This document shows positions 44,401-53,400 of a DNA stretch of 64,000 nucleotides, in pieces; position 1 is the stretch's first letter, and each line of letters starts with the position of its first letter. The stretch comes from Halomonas colorata. Its GTDB lineage: Bacteria > Pseudomonadota > Gammaproteobacteria > Pseudomonadales > Halomonadaceae. The notes under the pieces were generated by a model. That model ran no database searches, was not told the DNA's origin, and saw only the letters and a list, made by a program, of their open reading frames with translations. The DNA lies in assembly GCF_014897985.1 (NCBI RefSeq), contig NZ_JABUZA010000014.1:1-64000 (forward strand), in the 5' to 3' direction. Made by a program: the position numbers and the translations under genes.

Positions 44401-47400
44401 CGCCAGCTGAGAGATCTTGATTGGTGAGCTGCCCTCAGCACGCTGGAAGTACGGCGCCAGAATTTCGTCACCATTGGCTTCCACCAAACCACCCTTGTTC
44501 ATCTGTCCTTCAGCCACATTGGTGGTGTAGCCAAAGGCGTTGATGATTTCCTGGACCAGGGGCTCTTGACCGCTTTCAGACTGGTTTTGAGCCAGGCCCG
44601 CCAGTTGGATAACCTTTTCGCCCTCGTCGGCATCGCTTGAATTGATGATCAGGCTCGCTTCATAGAGGCTTGCATCGTTGGGGTCATTGGCAATAAAGCG
44701 CACCGTCACATCAATGGCCTCACCAGGCTCCAGCGTCACCGCAGAGAACGCCTGGGTAAGTTCGAACAATGTCGTATCGCTGACCTCGATGCTTTCGATA
44801 TCAAGGTTCTCAATACCATCGTTTCTGAGCGTGATGGTTACTTCATCATGCACCATTTGCGCCGCGTTGGCCGGGTTCTCGATGCGTGACATCACCAGGC
44901 GGTCATTGGACGGCACGCCGTCGTTATTAATCACCGTGAGTTCACCACCGATCACCGGCGTCACGCCCTCAATGAGGAACATGTTGTCGTTGTAATCGTA
45001 GTTGATGCCGGTGTAATCCATGATGCCCAGATAGGTATTGGGAATCACGTTGCCGTTAGCATCCAGCGCCCGGAACATACGCACGGTGTAGCCCCGCTCG
45101 ATGCCTTCAGCACCGGCTGGCGGCGTACCACCACCTTGGGGATTAAGCGACGGGTCGGTGGAAAGATTGGCAACCTCAATCCCAAACACGCCCTGGCCGG
45201 TCCAACTGCCGGGAATATCGTCAAGCGAGAAGCTCGCGGTAGCGAACTGCCCATTGCTTTTTACCGGTAGAAGGGACTGGTTATTATCTCCCGCATGGTT
45301 GCTGAAGATGATGTCCTGGTTTTTATTTCCTGGATTATGGATGCCCAGGGTTGCACCACCATCGCCATGATAGGCCGCTAACTGAGTAATCTTGGCTTCC
45401 CCGACGCCATCTGCCAATGCCCAATAGCGCGACATGACTTCATCATCGTTAACGGGCCGATAGAGATCGAAATCGTTGAGCACGGAGTTCTCTCCGCCGC
45501 CCACCGTGGTCAGGCCATCGATACGGTTACCAAAGCCAAACACTTCCCAGACTTCATTGACGTTGGGTTCCCAGCCGCCCTCGTCACGCGCCTGCCAGAA
45601 GCCGGCCATATGGATCTCAGCCACCGGCGAATCAGCGTCATTGGTGACCAGACGAATGCGGCCTTCGAACACACCATCTCCCGCGTCGTTGGTAGGTGCT
45701 GTGTAGCTGCCACGGTCGAACAAGACCGTCACCTCAAGCGATTCACCGGCGGCGAGCGTCAAGCCTTCAAAGACGCTGGGGTTTTCCAGCACAAACGGGC
45801 CTTCAATATCGGCGTCGAGTATCTCAAGCACATCGCTGCCGGTGTTGGAGATCGTGACCGTCGCGCTTTCCTTGAAGTCGCGATTGGGGTTCGAGGCGCT
45901 GTCGTTCTCCAGATAGCTGAAGTGCAGCCGATCAGAGAAATAGGCAGCATCGCCGCTTTGCACCGCGATATCGGCATTATCGTTGCCAGAGACTGGCATT
46001 ACATCCAAATAGTCCAGATCATCGGCGCCATCGGCCGTGGAAACGGCACGCAGGTTGTATTCCACACCCGCTTTGAGCTCGACATAAACACCCTCTTCGC
46101 CAGCCTCTCCCACGCCCGGATAGGCCAGTACTTTAACCGTCTGGCCGTTAAGGGTTAGCGACAGCCCCTGGCCATCGTCACCGCCAACATTCGCGGCTAG
46201 ATCCAGGCGATAAAGGCCGTCGGCATCGACCGTGAAGTAGAAGTCGGCGGTTAGCTCGTTAATGGTGCGAGCACTGTCGCCGCTCTCAAGCTCGATACGC
46301 GACCCATCCGAAACGTCGGCATATACCGGGACGAAGTTATCGGTCGGCGCATTCGGCACCTGCAGCAGGTCGATGTTGGGGCCCACGCCGTTCGGCGCAG
46401 TCAGGGTAACGGTATTGCTGCCCGCTTGTAATGTCACCAGAGTGTTTTGGAAGAACCAGTTATCCTCGGCGGCGTTGCTTTGACCTTCAAAGTTCAGTTG
46501 TCCCAGATCGACACCGTTGATAGTCAGGCCCAGCGGGCGATCAGCTTTTGTCGTATCCAAGGCATAGCGGAAGCCGATGTCGTAGCTACCCGCCTCACTG
46601 ACATCAATGGTCCAGGTAATCGTCTGATCGCCCGTTCCATCAAAGTCGACAAAGCCGTCACCGGAGGCATTGCGATCATCGTTACTCGAAAGTACTACCA
46701 CCGGGCCATCCAGCGTCGCGCTTTCGGCTTCATATTGGATCACGTCCGGCGTGGTATCCGGCGTGCCTTGCAGGATTTCCAGCTGATCGATATTGGGGCC
46801 GGTATTGGCAGTGGCTTGCAAGCGCACCGTATTCTGGCCGCTGACCAACGTGGCCGCCACGTCTTCGGTCAACCACTCGGCCCAGGCCGCGTCACCGGTC
46901 AGTCCTGGCGGCGGGCTAAAGTCGAATACGCCGACACTGACATTGTTGACGAACACCTCAAGAGGACGATTGGCATCGCCACCGTTGGCATAGCGCAGCC
47001 TGAGTACTGAATCGCCTGCCTGAGCGGCGCTCAGATCAAAGGTGAAGGTGAGGAAGTCGACGTTAGTAGAGCCAAAATCGGCATAGCCTCCCAAAACACC
47101 ATCGTTATCGTTGGTATTGCCATCCACACCGAAGGATCCCGGGCGCAGGCCGTTGGGCAGGCCTTGGGTAGTTTCCGGGTTACTGGCATCGCGGATCTGG
47201 ATCTCGGCGCCAGCACCGGTGGCAATCGTCACGGCGGTGCCGTCATCCGGCGTCTTATCTTCTGCCTGAATGATCAGCAGCGATTCCAAATCACCTGGTT
47301 CGGGATCAACCGGATCCACCACTCCACCCGGCGCCGGGTCTAAGCGAATGATTTGGCTCTGGCCATTACCGCGGTTCAGCGTCAACACGTAGAGCTGTCC

Positions 47401-50400
47401 AGTAACCGGGTTCTCGATAATATCCAGCGGATCTACATAGGTGATAACGTTGCCGTTAGGATCGCGCAGCACGTCATCACCGATCACATTGCCGTTAGCA
47501 TCCAGCGTGATTGAGCGAATGTCGTCGCCACCCGAGTACTCGGTGAACAGTACGTTACCTTGCAGGTTGCCGCCGAACACGCCACTGGTGTACTCCACCG
47601 CGCCGTTGGGTGAGCGGTTTTCGCCAAGTGAATAAACGCCAGAGATATCGTAGGTGCCCTCAGGGTTGGTGCCGACCGGATAGCGGTCAACCTGGTTGGG
47701 GTCGCTGCCGCCCGTCGGGTTGCCGCCATTCATGATGTACTCATCGCGCAGCGGATTGGGGTGACCGTAATAGCCCCCCTCAACGATCTTGAACAGATAG
47801 TCGTCCTGTTTTTCGACGTTGGTGTAACGCTCGTTTTCAGGCGTTGAAGGGTCGTCCGGTACGTTGCCGCCTGCCGCCGAGCCGTTGGTCGGCACATACA
47901 GGAAGCCGTTGGAGTGCCACACCAGGTCATAGGCGTTCCGCGCCCCGGTGGCGAAGATCGTCAGCACCGCGTCTTCGGCATAGGGGTCATAAAAGCTCTG
48001 GAGCACGGTGCCGTCAGCATCCTGCACCGTGGCGACACCACGCTCATCAAATACCAGGAATTCGCCGTTGCCCATGGGAATCGGATCATCCTTGGGATGG
48101 CCATCCGGGTCATCATAGCGCGTGTTCTGGCCGTTATTAGGCACAGGTTCAGTGGAGACATCAAAGCCTCCAGGAGGCGCATCGCGGGTCGGATCAATCT
48201 CCATCACGGCGGCGTTCAGCAGACGCTCGGGGCGGTTGCCCCAGGCGCTATCCGGTTCACCCATGGCCGAGTTGGAGCCTTGAATCAGATACAGCAGATG
48301 CGTCGGCACGTCGGGGTTGGTAGCCGCGTCATAATCCGGATTGGCGCGGAACTCGAGGCTGTTAGTCACGTGGTCGCCGTTAGAGCGCGGAAGCCCCGTA
48401 ATGTAGGGCTCGGCGACACCGGAAAAATCGCTGCCGCCATCCAGGGTGATCTTGGTAATGCGACCGCTGAACTCCGGCACGCCGTTATCGCGCCCATTGA
48501 GCGGGATGGGATAGTTGTCGGTGATCCACAGCACGTTCGAATCGGTGGGATCGACCGTCAGGCCGATAATGCCCCGTCGGTCGTTACCGCTCTCAGCCCC
48601 CGCTTCGAAGAAGTAATCGCTTGGCAGCGAAAGCTCCTGACGGTTGACCAACGAGCCGTCGCTTGGATCGATGTCAAAGCGCAGGATCTGGCCGCCAATG
48701 GTGGCCACGTACATGGTCGAACCGTCAGAGGTAATTTCAAGCGACGTGAAGCCAAAGGCGTTGTCTGCGGCGCCATTGAGTTCAACCACATCGTTGAAGG
48801 CCACGTCACGGGCAACCACCTCGGGCGTTTCACCAGTGACGAAGGTATTGGTGTATTTCTGGAACTCACGGGTCGGCGCCAAAGCGTCATCGTTAGGGCC
48901 ACGGTCCTGAAAGCCATCAATTACTAACGTATAGCTGGTAAACGGTTTGAGTATGCCGCTGGGCGAAATCGTCAGTGAGTCGAAACCGCCCGTCGTATTG
49001 ACGTTAAAGGAAACCTCCTCGCCGGTGACCGTTTCAAACAGCTTTACAGAGCCATCGTTAAGGCTCTCAAGCAAGGCTCCGCCACGCCCGTCGACCACCG
49101 AGATACCTACGAAAATATCCGAAGTCGGGTCAACGCCGGTAGGAATAGCGCCATTCTCTGGATCAAGATCAACCTCCACCTCGTTTTGCCCGACACCGGC
49201 AATAGCCCGCGCATCGGTGAAGAAGGCGTAATCCTCTGGGGCGGCGCGGTCATCGTCCGGGGTCAGGTCCGGCAGCGACTGAATCTCAATGTACTGGATC
49301 TCAGTGTTCTCGTTATCCAGGCCCATAGAGTCCAGCGTCAGACGGCCATCAGTGACCTGCACGATACGAGTCACGAGGTCAGAACGTACACCATCGGTGT
49401 CGTCGGCCGGGTTACCGTCGGCTGGGAAATCATCTGGTCGGAAAGGCGTGAAGGGGTCGTTGAACAGCTCGCCCTCCGCATTGAGCACGTTGCGGCTGTC
49501 GTAAGGGCCCGAGGTGTCGCCAATCGAGATGGTGACCTCATAGTAGCCGTCGGCAAGCTCAATCTCCCAACCGGCGCGTATATAGTTGCTTCCGGGCTGG
49601 TCAAAGTGGGCATAGGTGCCCTGGCGTGGGTCGAGACCCGCGATATCATCGGTACGGTCATTGACCGCCACGCTGGTCAGGCTCGATATATCCAGCGGCG
49701 TAGTGCCGGGTTCACCATCGTAAATCGACGCTTCGGTCACCCAGCCGTACTGGTAGGTTTGGCCATCGATGGTCACCGACTGAGTGCCGAAGGCTTTACC
49801 GTTATCGGCGATATACCCTTCAGGCACCGCTACTCCTTCTGGCTGGAAGTTTATCTTGACCGAGAAGCGCTCACCCGGCTCTACCACGTCCGGCGGCTCG
49901 ACACCGTCACGGGTAATGCTCAGGCGGTCGATATTGGGGCCCGCTGCGGTCAGATTCTCCAGTCGGATGGTGTTGCTGCCCGCCTCGAGTTCAACCTCGA
50001 TCGTGGTATCCGTCCAGTTCTGCCAGTCGGTGGTACCCACGCCGGTTGATACAAAGGCCAGGCTGCCCTGGGACTCACCTCCGACCAGAATATCCATGGG
50101 CCGGTCAGCACCGTTGCTGCCCGCATTGGCATAGCGCACGGTCAACGTATAGGTGCCCGCCTCATCGGCGACAACATTGAAGGAGGCGGCGTCGCCAATA
50201 TCACCGCCCATATCCAGATAGCCGCTTCCCGTAAAGCCATCCCAGAGGCCATCGGCACCGGCGGCCTCGTTAGTTTCAGGATTCGCGGCATTGCGCACCT
50301 GGGTATCCAATGTGGTGCCTACGTTATCCGGATCATCGATGGCTAGCGCTTCGCCCTGAATCTCGAAGGTAAACGGTGCAGGAGGCGTTTCGCCATCATT

Positions 50401-53400
50401 GAAGTCGAATACGATCTGATCGATATTAGGGCCGTTAGCCACGCCACCATTGGCTGCCGTGGGAATCGTCAGCGTTAACGTATTGGCGCCCTCTTCGAGC
50501 GTTACCTGTATCTCCTGCTCAAGCCACGCATCCCAAGGGTCATTGACGCCATCATCTAGCGCATTGGTAAAGGCAACTTGGGGTTGTCCTGCACCATTAA
50601 CCGCCAGATCCAATGGCCGAGGCGCAGTCCCCCCGTTGGCATAGCGGATGGTGGCGGTGTAGGTGCCCGCGGTGGGCGCATCAATGTTAAATGTGATTTG
50701 GTCACCCGCATCGGTGCCGAAATCCATATAGGCACCGCCTACCGCACCTTCCCGGTAATTGCCGAAGTCATCGGGATTGCTTGCGTCCACCGTACGTGTA
50801 ACGGCTCCTTGGGCCGTGCCGCCAACGTCGGTAACGACGGCGTCTTCACCTTGCACGGTAAAGGGCTCCACCACTACGCTGCCATCGTCGATGGTGACGC
50901 TATCGCTGGCTTCAGCTTCGTTACCCGCAGCATCTGTCACGATCAGCGTCACGGTAACGTTACCGCTCTGACCGCTGAGATCCACGCTGATATCGCCGTT
51001 TGCTGCAGGCGTTACGGCAGTGCGAGTGGCGCCGCCATCAAAGCTGACTTCATAGGCCACGATGTCGTCATCGGCACCGGCAACATTAAACATTGCCGTG
51101 GCGAGCTGGCCGGGCTCCAGAGTATCGTCGGCAACAGTCAGGCTCAGGTTGCCATCTTCATCTGCGCTGTCATCGACCGGGATCGGGCCGCTGCCCTCCT
51201 CGGTGATTTCAATGCGGTCGATATTGGGGCCGGTGGTCGCGCCTGCGGGAATAGCCAGTGAAACACTGTTACTGCCAGCCTCAAGGGTGATCGTAACGGT
51301 TTCAAAAAGCCAGTGGTTGAATCCTTCCTCGGGGCCGGTGCCATCGGGATCAGTACTGGCAAACGGCAGCGCGTCGACATCACTTCCGTTAACGCTAAGA
51401 TCAAGCGGGCGACCGGTGTTGCTGGCGTAGCGAATATTAAGATCGTAGCTACCCGCTTCCGGAACCGTGATCGCAAACGTTATTGCATCACCCGCGGTAT
51501 CGCCGAAATCAAGGTAACCTTCACCCGTGAACCCGGGTCGCAAGCCGTTGGGCAGGTCGGAATTGTCTTCGAGATTATCCGGATCACGAATGGTGGTAAC
51601 GGTAGCGTTTGAGCCATTATCCAGGATGGTCAACACGCCCTCTTCGGCCTGAACAGCGAAGGGGATAAATTCGGCAACCTCCGCGTCATCTTCACTCACG
51701 CTACCACTGGCCGTGGCGGCGGCACTGTCGATAGCGAAGCTGTCATCCGTGGCGCCCGTAAGCGTGACGGCGACCGTCTCGGTGTCGTTGTCCTCATCAT
51801 CGTTGGCTACATCAACCGCGAGCGTAGCGACGCCGTCGGTAAAGGTCACGGTACGGGTCTCGGCGACACCATCAATTTCTAGTGCAAGCTCTACATCGCC
51901 ACTGAAAGAGTCCGAGGCGCTCAAGGCGAAGTTCAGCGTCGTGACGCCCGTATCGCCACCTTCTACGACCGTATCCGCATCAGCGATGCTGATCAGGATG
52001 GTGGGTTCAGGTTCAGGATCGACGCTGCCCATAGGCACAAACTCGATATAGTCGATGCGCGCGTACTCCAACGCCGTCGAGTTGGCGGTGAGCGTCAGGG
52101 TGGCGTCATCGCCTACGGTCACATCGGTAAAGGTGACGGTGCGGAAGTTTTGCACCTGAACGCCGTTGCCGCTGTCGGCATCATCATCAAAGACCCAGTT
52201 GCCGCTGAAGCTTTCGCCTTCGGCGCTGCCGATACTCAGCTGGGCGGTGCTTTCACCGTCGTTTTCATCGATATAGCCAACAATAATGGTGTAGGTGCCT
52301 GCTGCCACCTTGCCATCCAGTAAATAGCTCGCGGTGCCTTCGCTGTTGCCGGGCATGCGAATTGCCTGGCCACCATCGGCGGCGGCAATATTTTCAATAG
52401 TGAAAGTGGTTGCGCTGTCGAAATCTTCCGCCTGCAGACGGATCGGTTCGCCAGGCGCTGCACCATCGTCATCTTCACTGACGCTACCGATAGCCGTGGC
52501 CGCGGTGCTGTCAATTACAAAGCCGTCACTCGTCGCGCCGGTAAGGGTCACCGCGACGGCGTCTGTGCCATTGTCCTCGTCATCATTGGCTACATCGACT
52601 GCTAATGTAGCAACGCCGTCGGTAAAGGTAATCGTACGGGTCTCGGCGGCGCCATCAATGTCGAGGGAAAGTTCTACATCGCCGCTGAAATCATCCGAAG
52701 CGCTCAAGGCGAAGTTCAGCGTTGTGACGCCCGTATCGCCCCCTTCGACGACCGTATCCGCATCAGCGATGCTGATCAAAATGGCGGGTTCAGGCTCAGG
52801 ATCGACGCTACCGGTGGACACAAACTCGATATAGTCAATGCGTGCATACTCCAACGCCGTCGAATTGGCGCTGAGCGATAGCGTGGCGCCATCGCCTACG
52901 GTCACACCGGTAAAGCTGACGGTGCGGAAGTTTTGGATCTGGGTGCCGTTGCCACTCTCGGCGTCGTCATCGAATACCCAGCTGCCGCTGAAGCTTTCGC
53001 CTTCGGCGTTGCCGATACTCAGTTGGGCGGTGCTTTCACCGTCGTTTTCATCGATATAGCCGACGATAACGGTGTAGGTGCCCGCGGCCACCTTGCCATC
53101 CAGCAAATAACTGGCGGTGCCTTCGCGGTTGCCGAGCATGCGAATCGCCTGGCCACCATCCGCGGCGGCAATATTTTCAACGGTGAAGGTGGTTGCACTG
53201 TCGAAATCTTCCGCCTGTAGACGGATTGGGTCGGCAGGGACGATAACCTCTTCATCATCTTCGCTGACACTGCCGGTCGCCGTTGCGGCAGCGCTGTCGA
53301 TAGCGAAGCCATCATCCGTAACGCCAGCGAGCGTGACCGCGACGGTTTCGCTGCCGTTGTCTTCAGCATCATTGTCCACATCGACCATTAGCGTAGCCAC

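Noticed and set aside
47914-48927. Long plus-strand reading frames (337 and 287 codons, at 47914-48927 and 49186-50049) inside the giant gene
   Set aside because: They run opposite to a continuous, domain-rich 4540-codon frame. Their translations show no domains and are typical antisense shadows of GC-rich DNA.
51682-53226. CRISPR-like repetition
   Set aside because: The repeats are long coding units of 783 bp inside one frame, not short repeats with spacers.
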